Part shown: piece by piece, positions 10,263-22,500 of the stretch
How the letters are laid out: every line of letters starts with the position of its first letter
Position numbering within the stretch: the stretch's first letter is position 1
Assembly: GCA_025200525.1 (NCBI GenBank)
Contig: CM045761.1
Coordinates: forward strand, 201,181,701-201,245,700
From: Camellia lanceoleosa
Taxonomy: Eukaryota; Streptophyta; Magnoliopsida; Ericales; Theaceae
Direction of reading: 5' to 3'
Length of the DNA: 64,000 nt
The notes under the pieces: model-generated
What the model was told of the DNA's origin: nothing
Database searches by the model: none
Seen by the model: the letters and a program-made list of their open reading frames with translations, nothing else
Position numbers and translations under genes: made by a program

Positions 10263-12221
10263 ATGGATTCAATTCGTGAGGGAAATTCTATGGTTCGACC
10301 ACCCCTACTTGACGGATCTAATTATTCTTTTTGGAAAGCTCGGATGAGATCTTTTTTAAAATCTATTGATGAAAAAGTTTGGCAATCCGTCATGAATGGG
10401 TGGACTGAACCAACAATTACTGTTGATGGAGTAACTTTTCCCAAACCAATTGATAAGTGGGACACAACTGATTACCAAAATAGTAGCTGGAATAGTAAAG
10501 CTATCAATTCTCTCTTTTGCGCTGTCATACCTGAAGAGTTTAGTCGTATTTGTAATTGTGAAGTCGCAAAAGAGGCTTGGGATATCTTACAAACTATTCA
10601 TGAGGGCACTCTTTCTGTTAAACGCTCAAAACTTCAAAGGCTCACATCTAGTTTCAAAAACCTTTCAATGAAAGATAGTGAGACCTTTGATGAATTTTAT
10701 GCGAAGTTGAGTGACATTGTAAATTCCAACTTCAATTTAGGTGAAAAAATACCAGAATCCAAAGTTGTGGGAAAAATTTTGAGATCCTTGCCCGATTGGT
10801 TCCAACCAAAAGTTACGGCTATTGAGGAGGCTCAAGATGTTGACAACCTCAAGCTAGATCAGTTGTTTGGAAATCTTCAAACTTATGAGGCACATAGAAA
10901 TTTCAAAAAGAAACAAAAAGATCTTGCTTTTAGTAGTGCTCATAAAGTGGTTGAGGATTCTGATGAGAATTGTGAGATAGATTCCAAGATTATGGCGGTT
11001 TTTGTTAAACAATTTAAAAAATCTTTTTTGAATAAAAATCCTAATCTTTTGGAATCTACTCATACTCATAAATCCAAAGGCAAAGATAAAGTCAAAATTA
11101 ATTCTATAGCCAAGAAGGAGAAAGGAAAGATACAAGGGAACTCTGAAAACGTCTAATGCTATGAATGCCAAGGATTTGGCCACTTTGCTTTAGAATGCCC
11201 CACTCGTTTGAGGAAGAAGAAAGCCCTCGCCATCACTTGGGATGATGAATCGGAATCTAATGGAGATGAAAGTGACGATGAAGATCAAGGCGAAGAGGGA
11301 CATAAGCAATTCCTTGCTTTCATGGTGGCTTCCGAAACTGAAGGACAAACAGAGTCTCCGAAAAGGTCAATTGAGAATACTACTGATGATGAATCCTCGG
11401 AGAGTGATCATGAAGAGCTTGAGCAAGCCTATGAAAAACTGTATAAGGAGTTTCTTAATTTATTCAAATTGAATGACAAACTCACAAAGAAACTCAAAGC
11501 ATGTGAATGTGAGAATGTCAAACTTAAGGAGGAGATTTCCAAGGCTAGGATCAATGCTATCAAGATAGCTGATGATCAACAAGTTCTTTGTGCTAAACTG
11601 TTGACTTGTGAGACAGAGAGGAATGAGCTACAGGAAACTCATACCATGTATGAAGAAAAGATTGAATCTCTCGAGATATTACAAGTTGCCGTGGAAGAAC
11701 TAATGATCAAGAAAGAGGAAGAGCTCAAGTGTGCCATGGTTACCATTGGTCTTTGGAACAAAGGATCAAAGACTTTGGAGGATATCATTGGGTCTCAACA
11801 AATCTGTTCAGACAAGAGTGGCATTGGCTTTGGAGATAAGAGAGAGCAAAAACAGAGTGCTTCCACATCTTGTGATACAAGAACTCAAGGAAAGGGAGGA
11901 CAAAAGATTCAACAAGAGAAAAGACTTCTCAAACTCCCTAGAGTTGGTAAGGTAAAAGAAAAGAAGGTATATCCTATTTTTATTTGTCATCATTGTGGTA
12001 TGCATGGCCATATTCGCCATTTTTGTTATAAATTGCATGGGAGAATGTCTCAAAAGGGTAAAAATTCGAATACTTTTTGGGTTAGGAGACAACCTTACTT
12101 GTCTAGGCGGAATACCAAGATTCATGAGGGTGTTCACAACACCATGACATTTACCAAGACCGCTAGATCTGATTTTGTTAAAACCAAAAAGATTTGGGTA
12201 AGAAAACTTGACTTGTGTTAA
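10263..12221 (+). pseudogene. gag: Copia-type gag, long coiled-coil form with two zinc knuckles and one nonsense codon
   Basis: ATG at 10263 opens a frame that runs to 12221, broken once by TAA at 11154-11156. Part one (298 residues) holds the UBN2/Copia Gag fold: LLDGSNYSFWKARMRSFLKS near residue 20 and DNLKLDQLFGNLQTYEAHRN near 195. Directly after the stop comes a zinc knuckle CYECQGFGHFALEC (CX2CX4HX4C) at 11157-11198, then an acidic region, a long heptad-rich coiled coil (about 11400-11760), and a second knuckle CHHCGMHGHIRHFC at 11985-12026. The product would package element RNA in cytoplasmic particles. Because the reading frame is otherwise open for 650 codons, the stop looks recent; a C-to-T change in a CAA codon would explain it, though this is inferred. 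The C terminus stops where protease should follow. Either part one alone is made, giving Gag without a knuckle, or readthrough occurs. Confidence 0.85.
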
Positions 12222-13702
12222 TGTGTTTTCTCTTTTTAGTTTTTTGGGTCTCTGTTCTTTTTAATAAAAAAAAAAAAGTGTGCATGTTTTGTTTTTTTTG
12301 TCTTGCTTTATTGTTGAAAAAAAAAAAAAACCAAAAAGATTTTCTTAGTATGGTTTTGCAAGTTTGAATTTTTGAGATGTCCTTGGTGCATATTGGAATT
12401 GATGAGAATATCCATTACATGTTAATATGTGTGTGCTTTCTGTGGTAATTACTCATTTTGGAGTGTGTGTTCTTTGATTAGTATGTCTCATTCTGTACAC
12501 ACTCTTGGATTAGCAAATATTTGAGTCTTTTGCCTTAGTGGTTATTTTTTCTATGGACTTTTGGCATGATATCTTTTGCTTTTCTAGAGGAATTGACCTA
12601 TACTAGCATATCATGGGTGATGTTGAGTCTCTTAACCACCTTCCATCTTTTTGCATCTCCATGGCTTTCCCCTCTATTCTTTGTAGTCCAAGCATGAGGA
12701 AAAGGCTACCTCAGAGTCACCAACCAGGCCATCCTTAATATATCCATGCTTCTCTGGTTCGGTTTCCATACTCTTGAGCGTGTCAGCCGCCGATGAGTGT
12801 GCAAAAGAAAGAAAAAAAAAATGTGCACAAGAAAGAAAAGAAAGAAAATAAATGTGCAAAAGAAAGAAAAGAGAAAAAAATGTGAAAAAAAAGAAAAGAA
12901 AAAGATTCATTGATTGAGGGGGAGCCTCCGCCTTTACTCACCAAATACCCCTTGATTCCTAGTGGTTTGACTTTCCTTAGTTGTGCTCAGATTCTCTTGT
13001 CGGAGGTCCAGCCTTTATATCACTACTAGGATTTGAATCTTGTGTTTGTCGAACTCCAAGAGTCACACACACACTTTTATCATGGGATCTATGCTTTTCA
13101 CATAATGCATCACTTTCTTTTATGAGGAATTTTTTATAAACTGTGCACATTGTGTTTTCAAGTAACTGTGTTTCTTGGATAGTCTTGTGTGTTTTAAGGT
13201 ACAAATCTGGAATTACTTGCTTGCTCCACCATATTATGTTTGTTGGTTTTCTTTCTGTTTTTTTAGTTTTGTGGTTGCTTTTAGTAAGGGGGAGTTCGGT
13301 TAATCGTTATCATTGCTTGTGTGGGTTTTGATCTTGATTTTGTTATTTGAGATTCCTTTGTCAATTCAAACAGGGGGAGAAAGTTGTTTTTTCATGTGTC
13401 TTAGGATTTCATGTTTTCATGTCATGTGTCGGGTTTCAGGTTTTCATGCTACATGTTCTTAAAATCTCCAAAGTTGCATCTTCATGTTATTCATGTTTTT
13501 CATCTCATGTTTCAAGATAGTCTTATATTGTTTTTTCATATACTCTTGTGAGACTAATATTTGTTTTGGAGATTGTGGCACTGATAATTGTTCAGGAGCA
13601 TGGATTTGAGTGTTGGTTCATAGTTGGTGGTGCTGCTTGAGAGATTTTGTTAGGAAATTTGTTTTAGATTGGTTTTATCCAGGATTTGACAAAGGGGGAG
13701 AT
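12222..13702 (+). other. Non-coding 3' region of the Gag-only element with repeated polypurine tracts
   Basis: After gag come A/T tracts, an AAGAAAG/TGTGCAAAAG minisatellite (about 12795-12905) and C/T-rich text, with no pol homology. GGGGGAG purine tracts occur four times: 12917-12924, 13287-13294, 13372-13379 and 13692-13700. The last abuts the 3' LTR (AAAGGGGGAGAT then TG) and is the functional polypurine tract. Multiple such tracts before the 3' LTR are a described hallmark of Sireviruses. Confidence 0.75.
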
Positions 13703-14438
13703 TGTTAGGACCTTTTGTTGTCAAATTCTATGGATCAAAACCAAGGTTGTAACAAGAGTTCTTTAAGAAGTTGGTTTTCTTCAAAAACAGGATTACTTTG
13801 GAGTTCTGCAAGAAGTTGGTTTGCTACAAGAAGTTGGTTTTCTTTCCCAACTAGAATTGCTTTGGTTTTCTATAAATATTGGGTTTCTCCCAAATCTAGG
13901 CTATTCATTGATTAATTCATTGAAGTCCTCCAGATCTTCTTTTTGGTTCTTAAAGGTTTATATCTGGGGATATTTTGTTTTCTTTGATGTTTTATTGAGT
14001 ATTTAACTCATGGTTTAAAGAGAGTACATCAAAGGTTTGTTTGTTATACACAAAAGAGAGAGTTGTTCTTCAGTTGTGAATTCTGAAGAATTCGAGCCTG
14101 AAGCTTTGGAGGGAATCAGGAGTGGCTCATCAGAAAGACAATTCCGTGCTGAAGATGGGGTTGGAAGAGGCACATAGAGGTTGGTTCAATTAGGCGTTGT
14201 GAATTCGCTAGATAATTGAGAGTGATACCTATGTAATTCCTTTATATCTTCTTAGTGGATTGTTCTTGTGGCTGTTGCCCGTGGTTTTTTGATCACAATT
14301 GGAAGGTGTCCAATTGTGATTTTTCCACGTAAAATCTTTGTGTCTCTTTCTCTTGATTGTTTGATTGGGATTGTTATATTCTGCTTAAAATTGATACATA
14401 ATCACAAATCAACATCTAGGTGTTTTCTAGATTTTTCA
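13703..14438 (+). repeat. 3' LTR of the Gag-only element
   Basis: Collinear with 9394-10129 at a constant offset of 4,309 bp, ending GATTTTTCA and followed by the TSD copy GTAGG (14439-14443). Confidence 0.92.
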
Positions 14439-14443
14439 GTAGG

Positions 14444-14757
14444 AAACATCTTTTTCTCTTATTTGTATGTTTATGAAGATCCCTTGATTTGGTAGCGATT
14501 TCACTTTTCGTAACAAATGTAATTTAGACTTATATTTGGCATTGCCTGGTATATCCTTGTAATAAGTTGTACAAATGGCATTGTCTTCGAAATAAGTGTT
14601 AGGAACAAATGAGATTTATTCCAACTTTTCAAATGTGTGTTATTTCTATGGTGTAAAAAAATACAACCAGTTTTGTGCTGATTTGTTTTGTTTTTGGGCG
14701 TGAATTGTGATTATCTCTCTAAAGTTTAAAAACAATGCAATAAAATTTCACATTTTT
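14444..14757 (+). other. Probable distal 3' UTR and 3' flank of VHA-B
   Basis: T-rich sequence with AATAAG-type words (for example near 14560 and 14590) that could serve as polyadenylation signals. It was contiguous with 9393 before the LTR element inserted. That it belongs to the transcript is inferred from position; the Gypsy 5' LTR begins at 14758. Confidence 0.45.
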
Positions 14758-15524
14758 TGAAGTGGGATAAAATTAACTAAGCCTTGGTGCTCGGCCCAAA
14801 GCCGGACCCACACCATTGGGGGAGTTAGGGGCTCGGCCCAATGACCAAACACTTGCTCTCGATCAAGGTAATCAAGGTAGCTTGGCCCAATCCGAAATAG
14901 ACTGAGCAATATGTTAAACCTCTTGGTTGGACAACCACTCTAAAGAAGACCAACTTAAAGAAGGTCACTTCACTGAAGATCTTTCTTGGACTCACAAAAG
15001 ACAAACAACTCTGCTCCTCTCTCTCTGTCTGAACAAAACATGGAGATATGGAGGTGCAGAGGGACAAGGCGCACATATGACAGACCTGCATATGAGTGTC
15101 AGGCGGAGTGGTCGTCCTCCTCCAATGAGAGACGACCACTAATGAGACAAACAAGACAGACCTGTATCCGAGTGTCAGGTGAAGTGGCCATTCTCCTCCA
15201 ATGGGAGACGACCACGAATAAGACACACTGGACAAATGGCGGAGAGAGAAGGTCTTGGAGAACAAGCAACCTTCTTCTATAAAAGGTGAGCACTATTCAC
15301 TCTCAAGGGATTCGAAATCCACACACTTAACATATAAACATTCTTTGTATTCTTTCTTCTTCCTCTCCCTAAGTCCCTGACTTTACCATCGGAGGGGTTT
15401 CCAACCAAACCCCAGTCGAGCAGCCTCACCGTTTGTTACTCTGTGCAGATCTTCAATTCCCGAAGCACACTGTTCTTCCACGAAGTTCAACCCTTCTTCA
15501 TAGTGCGAAAATCAACCCCGCACA
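14758..15524 (+). repeat. 5' LTR of the Tat-like Gypsy element
   Basis: 767 bp. It contains a tandem duplication of about 75 bp (about 15083-15235), each copy including AGTGTCAGG...CTCCTCCAATG and a GACGACCAC word. Ends at CCCCGCACA. ORFs inside it recur in the 3' LTR and are not genes. Confidence 0.85.
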
Positions 15525-15525
15525 A

Positions 15526-15543
15526 TTGGCATCATCTATGGGA
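15526..15543 (+). other. Degraded Gypsy primer-binding site
   Basis: TTGGCATCATCTATGGGA follows the 5' LTR. The second Gypsy element in this window has TTGGCGCCGTCTATGGGA in the same place on its own strand, so this copy looks like the same site with CpG-type substitutions. Confidence 0.6.
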
Positions 15544-15792
15544 ATACCACTGATTGCATCGTTTTGAACTCCGGTGGGAATCAAAGATACACCCCATTCT
15601 GGCCTAGCAGAGAGGACTCTAATGACGTAAAGAACCAAAGATAAGGGTCTGGCATTCCCCTCAGTGCACGATGACCCTATAGACCACGACGATTAGGCAC
15701 CCAACACAGTGGAATGACGTCGTGTCGTTGTCGTCGAGTCATCTCAGCGTCTTTTTGTTGAGAGAGACCACCGTGATCGCATTATCGACTCA

Positions 15793-17184
15793 ATGGGTTT
15801 GGAGATCATTGAGCTTTGCACCCAATTGATAAGGTTCATGACGACCTCTACGAAGCCAAGAAAGTTCGTTGGAGGACTGTCACAAAGGAGACATACTCCT
15901 TTTCCTCTGTCGCCTCACAAGGAGCACTCCAACTGTGGCCCTACTAGTAGAGAGCGTAGCTGGCCAATTCCGGTACATAGTGAAGGGGCCAGCAGTAGGA
16001 TGAATAACCTCCAAAAAAATAACCCACAAGAGAATTCTTATAAAAAGCAAAGGACTGTCAACCGCCTATCTGAAACCTTTCATTGCCGTCGTGATGAGCG
16101 GCCGCACGATTTGAGAAATTGGCTGAACGATAACAAAGAAGAGGCACGACGGCTAAGCAGGGAAGAAGAACGTCAATTAGATAGGGAGGAGGAACGCCGG
16201 CTCGACAGGAAAATAGACCAGTTGGATCGGTCTATACACCAACAAGAGCGTCGCACTCTAGACCGGTTGGTGTCTACCAACTTCTCCCTAGAGATAGAAG
16301 CTGCAGAATCTCCACGGAAGTATAGCCCGCTGAAATTCATTCTCTATGACGGGAAGACGAACCCTCTGACCCATATTAGCCATTACCACCAGATGATGTC
16401 CCTCTGGAACCGCAACAATGCGCTCATATGCAAAGTCTTTTCTTCTAGCCTTAGAGTTCTTGGCCTTCGATGGTTTGACAAACTCCCCAGTGGTTCGATT
16501 TATGACTGGACGCAGCTCTCTAAGGCTTTCTTAGCCCGATTTGTCTCCAACAATAGAGTCCCAAAGCAGTTGGATATCTTGTTCAATATCCAAAAGGACA
16601 AGAAAGAGACCCTGCACCAGTACACGCGACGATATTGGGAGGAATATGGCGACTTGGAGGAAAATATTTGCAGTGAACAATTGGCCGTACTATACTTCAA
16701 GCAAGGCCTATCTCCTTCGCACAAGCTAAGGTAGTCATTAACGAAACGACCTGCCCCTACCATGAAGGATTTGAGGGCCTAAATATAGCAACAAGCTCGT
16801 GTAGAAGATGACGCTGCTTCAATACATGTTGCAATCGCTAAAGAAGAAGTCAGACCGCCTCGACCACCTAGGACTGAGTATCCAAAAAGGGATGAGCAGC
16901 ACAAGAACTATGGCCAATAGAACCGCACTATAGTGGAAAACGAAGATGAAAGGGCCAAGTCTTATGAAAGCATCACTACTGTCTTCAAAGAGCCAATATA
17001 CAAGCTCGTCAAGAAACTTAAAGGGGAAGCCTTCTTTGTCTGGCCCGCTAAGATGCCTAGAGACCCTGCTCGGTGCAATCAGACACTACGTTGCACCTAT
17101 CATCGAGAGAAGGGACACAAGACGCAAAATTACAGAGCTCTTAAACAATACTTGGAGGACTTAGTTACGACGGGCCACCCCTAA
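15793..17184 (+). pseudogene. gag: Gypsy gag remnant
   Basis: The frame from ATG at 15793 runs to a stop at 16734 and resumes in the same frame at 16933-17184 after several stops (16732-16734, then near 16780). An Arg/Glu-rich charged stretch (LDREEERRLDRKIDQLDRS) precedes the retrotransposon Gag core (LGLRWFDKLPSGSIYDWTQL near residue 228, then RRYWEEYGDLEENI). The later part keeps a degenerate zinc-knuckle-like CTYHREKGHKTQNYRALKQY; the second cysteine is replaced. The nested insertion begins 72 bp after this ORF. Non-functional. Confidence 0.8.
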
Positions 17185-18137
17185 CAATGGATAGACGTTG
17201 ATAAGACGAGAGAAAAACAAGGACAAGACCAAGCCCCTCCTGAAGGGAACCATGCCTGTGACGACCCCACCACGTACAATGATTAGCACTTAATTAATTC
17301 AAGAGACTTGAATTTTAATTGTCAATTATTCTAATTTAATTTGGGGTTTATAAGAATTATTCAACCTGATTTGTATATGATTCTATTGAGGATTTATTTT
17401 GAAATTAGAAATTGAAAGCCTAAATGGTTCAAGAGAGTATAATTGGTAAATTGAATTATTTTAATTTCGAGTATTGGACCATATGGGAGTTTAATTAAAT
17501 ATTCGATTCAGATTTGTAAAATTAAGATTTGATTAATTAGGTCCAAATTGGAGTTAATTAAGTTATGAGAATTAGGAATTGAGGTTACTATGAATTAAAT
17601 TTATTTATGAGGTATTTAATTGAGGTTTTTAATTGAGCATGTAATTTATTGGCAAAGATTTTGAAGTTTAATCTAAAATTGAAGGCCTAAATGATTTAAG
17701 AAACTAACATTGAGGATGAAAATAAGTTTAATTTGATATTTAGAGTCTTTTGAGAGTTTGATTAAAAATTTGATTTAAAATGATAAATTAAATAAAATTA
17801 ATTGGGCTTTAATGGAAATCAAATCAGACTGATTAAATTATGTGAGATTTATGATTAATTATAATTAATTTAATGATGTGTTAATTGAGATTTATTAAGA
17901 TTAAATGTTGCTTAATTAAATAAATCCTAAACATAAATTGAATTATTGAAGAATCTAGAATTGAGAGTATATATGGGTGTGTGTGCCGAGAAATTTATGT
18001 GGGTATACTGAGAAATCTGGTTGTATTCTGTGTGTGCACGTGTACAAGTAGTTGAAAGTGTGTGTGTGTATGTTATGCTAACTTTATAAAGAAGAGAGTT
18101 GAACTCAATTTGGAGAGAAAACTTTTGCTGGAGAAGC

Positions 18138-18142
<5 letters not shown>

Positions 18143-18181
<39 letters not shown>
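18143..18181. repeat. (GA)n microsatellite
   Basis: About 19 GA dinucleotides inside the leader-like part of the LTR insertion, flanked by a short GAGAGAAAA stretch. Read on the other strand it gives a poly-Leu/Ser shadow ORF. Confidence 0.9.
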
Positions 18182-18186
<5 letters not shown>

Positions 18187-18854
18187 TGCTGGAAGCTAAC
18201 TCTAGAAAAAAATGAGAGATCAAAATTGAAGATAAAGGAAAGAATCTCAAGCTTTGTCAAGAGGCTCAACAAAATGAAGACCTTTGGTAAGAAAGTTTAA
18301 GCTTAAATTCATGTAGATTAAGCATCTAACAATTAAAATCAAGTAGTAACTGGGTTTAATTTCATGAGATTAGAAGGAAATTAAGGAAGTAATGAAGGAA
18401 AATTAGGGTTAAGATTGATATTAAGAAATTGGTAATGTAATTTGTTATTGAGTTAGATTTTCTTGTCATCCTTCATAATTTGAAGTCTAACCTTACATGC
18501 ATTGTGGATTTTCAAAATTTAGACTTTAATTCATGTTTTAAAGGTTTATGAGCTTAAATTAGGTTTGATATGAAGAAAAATAATAAAAATCTAAATTAGA
18601 ACAATTCAAGAAGTAAAATTATGATTTGAAAATATAAAATAGTTAGTTTTGATCTTAATTTTATACATGCAAATGATGATATGAGAAGTTTATAATTTTA
18701 ATTTCATGTCTTGAAGGAAGGTAGGAAAGAGTTTGAAGTCAATTTTATGTAAACAAAAATAAATTAACGAGAAAATGAGTTAAGCTTATGATTATGGAAA
18801 TTAATTATTTTGGGTTTGATTTTGAATATCTTATATGAATTTGAATCTTATTAT

Positions 18855-19500
18855 TGTTGGAAAAAAATGATTTTTTGGTGACTTTAATTTAATATTAAAG
18901 TGTGGTGACTTTAATTAAATATTAAAGTGGGTCCCAACCATCTATTGTGTTGGGTCCAAGTGAGCCAAAAATCATTGGGAATTGAATAAGAAATTGCCAA
19001 GAAATTGCCTCATGATATTAGATTCATGAATGGGATTTTAAGGGTATTTAAATCCTTTTTCTTGGCTAAAGGGTGTGAATCTTTGGGCATCCAAACTTTT
19101 CATCTTTCTTGAAAGAGGTTATGGATCCTGGTTAATGGTGTTTTAATGACCAGCCATAAAGGTTGGAAGCTCTTCCTCTCTTCCCTATACATGTATAAAT
19201 TAAGACCCTTCTATCAAGTCTCTATACAGAAATTTTTGCTTCCATTTTACAAGTTAGTTTGCCAGAAAGTTCCTACTGTGGGTGAGTGCTGCCACTATTT
19301 TTGTTCGCTAAGTTAGACAGAAAGTGCTTCTACCGTAGCTGGTTTTTGACCGTCATATCTTGGGAGATAGACGCCGAAATTCCTCAAGCACTCGACCTGT
19401 GAGGCGGCGAAATCTGTTTTAAGGAAACTGCTACCGTGCAGGCTTCGATTTGGTTTCTTTACCATTTTATTGTTTTATGTATTTCTGTTGAAATTTAGTT
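18855..19500 (+). repeat. Copia LTR-like segment
   Basis: It begins TGTTGGAAAAAAATG after ATTAT, has a TATA-like CATGTATAAATTAAG near 19192, and then the CTCGACCTGTGAGGCGGCGAAATC / GTTTTAAGGAAACTGC text known from Tork-type Copia LTRs. The right boundary is uncertain and no second copy or matching TSD was found, so it is a truncated 5' end of the relic whose pol lies at 22.7-24.6 kb. Confidence 0.5.
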
Positions 19501-22500
19501 GTAATTATTAGTATATGTTCTTGGTATATAATTTTGATTTCTTCATAAATCTATTTATTTAATTTTACAATTTGGACAACAAGCTTAAAACAGATTTTTA
19601 TATATTTTCTATGAAATTGATCGAATAGATTTATATAGACAATTAGGTTAACTTTGTATAATGTTACTAGGAATTGTTGCGGAATTGCTCACTGTTTCAA
19701 TGATACAAAATATAAATTTGCATGTTTAGAGATTCAAGTAATTTATATGAATAGGCCATTGTTTCGTTTTCTGTCGGTTAATTACCGGTTCATGATTTTG
19801 CTTCTTTGTATGCACATAAAACTATTTGCATGCCTTCTTGCACTGATTCATCATTCTGAGTAAATTAATATATTTGTGTTTGCTAGTGAATAGATCCATG
19901 TGTGTTTTAGACATATTACATGCTATTGCTTCTGTTATTTAAGTAGACTACTTGTACTAAAGAGAAAGTCCACTATTTGTTTTTCCTTTGAAAATTCAAT
20001 GATTGTAAATTATGCAATGTTATTCTCTAATTACTTAGTTTAATTAGAATGCTCTATTATAATTTGCATACTTAATTGTATTAGTATGATCTTATTTTAT
20101 ACGTATGGTTCATCATTCCCCTACCATGATTTGCATGAATTTTAAGGTTATAAAATATAATTTATGGATGTTGCAATTTTGACATGCTAATTCTATTCTA
20201 GTTTTAATTTGTTACATGCTTATTATTTTCTAGACTAGATTACATAATTAAAAAATTTTTTTTTAGAATTATTTACATATGTTAATTGCTAAATGGTTAT
20301 TGGTTTGTAACTCTTGCCTATTAATTTTAGTTCAATGTATTTTGGAGTTATAGAGTTTTATGAATTGTGTACATGATTAATTTGAATTTAATTGGGTGCA
20401 TTAATCTGAATTATATAATTGGGCGGATTAATCTGAATTATTTAATTGGGTGCATTAATTTGTATTTAATTGGGTGCATTAATCTAAATTATCTAATTAG
20501 GTGGATTAATCTGAATTACTTAATTGGGTGCATTAATTTGAATTTAATTGGGTACATTAACTTTGAATTTAACTTATTTATTTGGAGTTATTAGTTTAAA
20601 TGTTTATTATGAATTAATTTCATTCATAACTCATGACTATTGAACTTTATTTTAAAGTTTTAATTTAATTGGCATTTTAATTCATTGGTTAATTTTATAA
20701 ATAGTTGGCTAGATGGTTTCAATTATTTATTATATTTATTTTTTGCTTAGATTATTTGTTTGTATTTTGTTGTGATTTTTTCTGCTAACTTTCTTTACAA
20801 GAATATTTATGTGAAAGGAAATGGAAAAACAAATACAAAACCAAATGAATAGTATTTGGGATGCAAAAACAAAAATGTTTGGACTACTAACCTTTGTGTT
20901 AAATAGGAATACCTAAGCGTGGAAAGGCTTTTGGACTGACTATTTTATTTAAATGTTTGAAACATGTTTTGCTTGAGATTTAGTTGGTTTGTTTACCAAT
21001 TTGTAGTAGCAAGTTTTATTTGTTTGTTTTGTTAGAAGCATTTTATATGCGTGTAATTGTTATAGCAATTTTTAAATTGCTTGTAAGTTTGGAACTTGGT
21101 TTGATTTTCTGTGATAGAAACCAAAGTTTTAGCTTTGGCTAAAGAGTAGTTCTTATTTGTTTAGAAATGACAACTAAGATGGATTTGGTTTCAAACTTTT
21201 GGAGTTTGACTAAGTCTTTGGGTTTAATCATTTTATTCCCATAGTGTTGGAAAACCGTGTTTGGAGAAAGTCTTTGGTTATAATCTGATTATATCCAAAG
21301 TGTTTTGGTTTTGGGAAACGAAACCAAATTTTAGCATTAACTAAAATATTTATGATTTTATTCAGAAATAATGGACTTAGTTCCAGGAGTACCGGTTAAC
21401 TTTTATGAGTAGTGTAATTCTGGTAGCAAATTTTATTTGCTTGGGAATTGGTTTGTTATAACCTGGTTTATCCCCTAGAAATCTTAATTTTAAAATTGTT
21501 TCCTATGGACTAGGAGTCAACATGCTCTTAGATGTTTTGTCAAAAGGTTAACTGGGTTTTAAGTGGGACCGATGTGACCCCTCCAGTCTTCCTGTCAACA
21601 TTCCTGACCATGTTCGATTCTAGGTTAAATGGTGAGACTAGTTTTGAATTAAATTTCTATTTGAGGGATTTTCTAAGGGTTAAGTTTAATTTCTGAAATC
21701 ACAGACGTGAAATTCTGTTGTGATGTTTCAGAAATGGCTTCAAAATGTGACAAACAGAAATGTTGTTCTACCTGACAACCTTTGCCTCACGAGATTCTTA
21801 AAGGAAGAGCTTGAGAGATCAAGTATGATTAAAGGAAATCATAAGATTGCATTAAAATATCTCTGAATTGATCAGAGGCAATTGGTATGGTATCCTTGTG
21901 TTATTTATAGCATTTATGATTACTATGTGACTTTGCTTGAAAGCAAAGATGAGACAACCTATTATAGTGGGTGAATATTTTTTGGATTTTTAAATTCCAA
22001 ATATATTCTTAAATTGGTGGCTCCTAATGAGTACAAGATCACTGATCACAGAGATAGAAAACTGGTGGTTCCTAGGAGGTGTTAGACAACTGGTTACACA
22101 GTTATGAGATTGTGATTTCTAGTAGTGAACAGATTACTGATCACATGTCAAGACATCATGGTTCCTAGTAGTGGAGAGGCTACTGGTCATATGTCAAGAC
22201 ATGATGATTCCTAGTAAATTGATCATATGTCAAAACGTTGTGATTCCTAGTAGTAAAATGACTACTGATCACAGGTTAAGACATTGTGATTCCTGGTAGT
22301 AGAAAGTCTACTGACCACATGCTGAGAAATTAGTGATTCCTAATGATGAGACTACTGGCCATGTTATGAAGTTCCAAATAGTAGACTATTGAACACTGGA
22401 TTTGTATTTCCTAATAGTGAGACTATTGGCTTCAGAGTGATAGGTTAGACCAAACATATTTAGGTGCCTAATTCGGTTGATGACATTCTGGGAATGTATT

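Larger units (their letters stand above)
9394..14438 (+). mobile_element. Young Gag-only LTR retroelement (TR-GAG-like, Sirevirus-type Copia derivative)
   Basis: The 5,045-bp element has two 736-bp LTRs, a perfect TSD GTAGG (9389-9393, 14439-14443), an initiator-Met tRNA primer site next to the 5' LTR, one long gag frame, a non-coding 3' region and a polypurine tract touching the 3' LTR. There is no protease, integrase, RT or RNase H. The frame ends about where the Copia protease should start, so pol seems to have been removed cleanly. Gag-only elements of this architecture are described in plants as TR-GAG; they must borrow Pol from a related element. I count 12 substitutions (10 transitions) and no indels between the LTRs, about 1.6%, implying an insertion well under a few million years old. 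Repeated GGGGGAG tracts upstream of the 3' LTR point to Sirevirus ancestry. Confidence 0.9.

Noticed and set aside
14825..15293. Four overlapping ORFs of 64-146 codons
   Set aside because: They lie in the Gypsy 5' LTR, recur in the 3' LTR with disruptions, and show no domain.
17927..18250. ORF with a Ser-Leu tract on the - strand
   Set aside because: It is produced by the (GA)n microsatellite in the LTR.
20367..20594. Repetitive ORF with INLNYLIGC motifs
   Set aside because: It is a translation of a short AT-rich tandem repeat.
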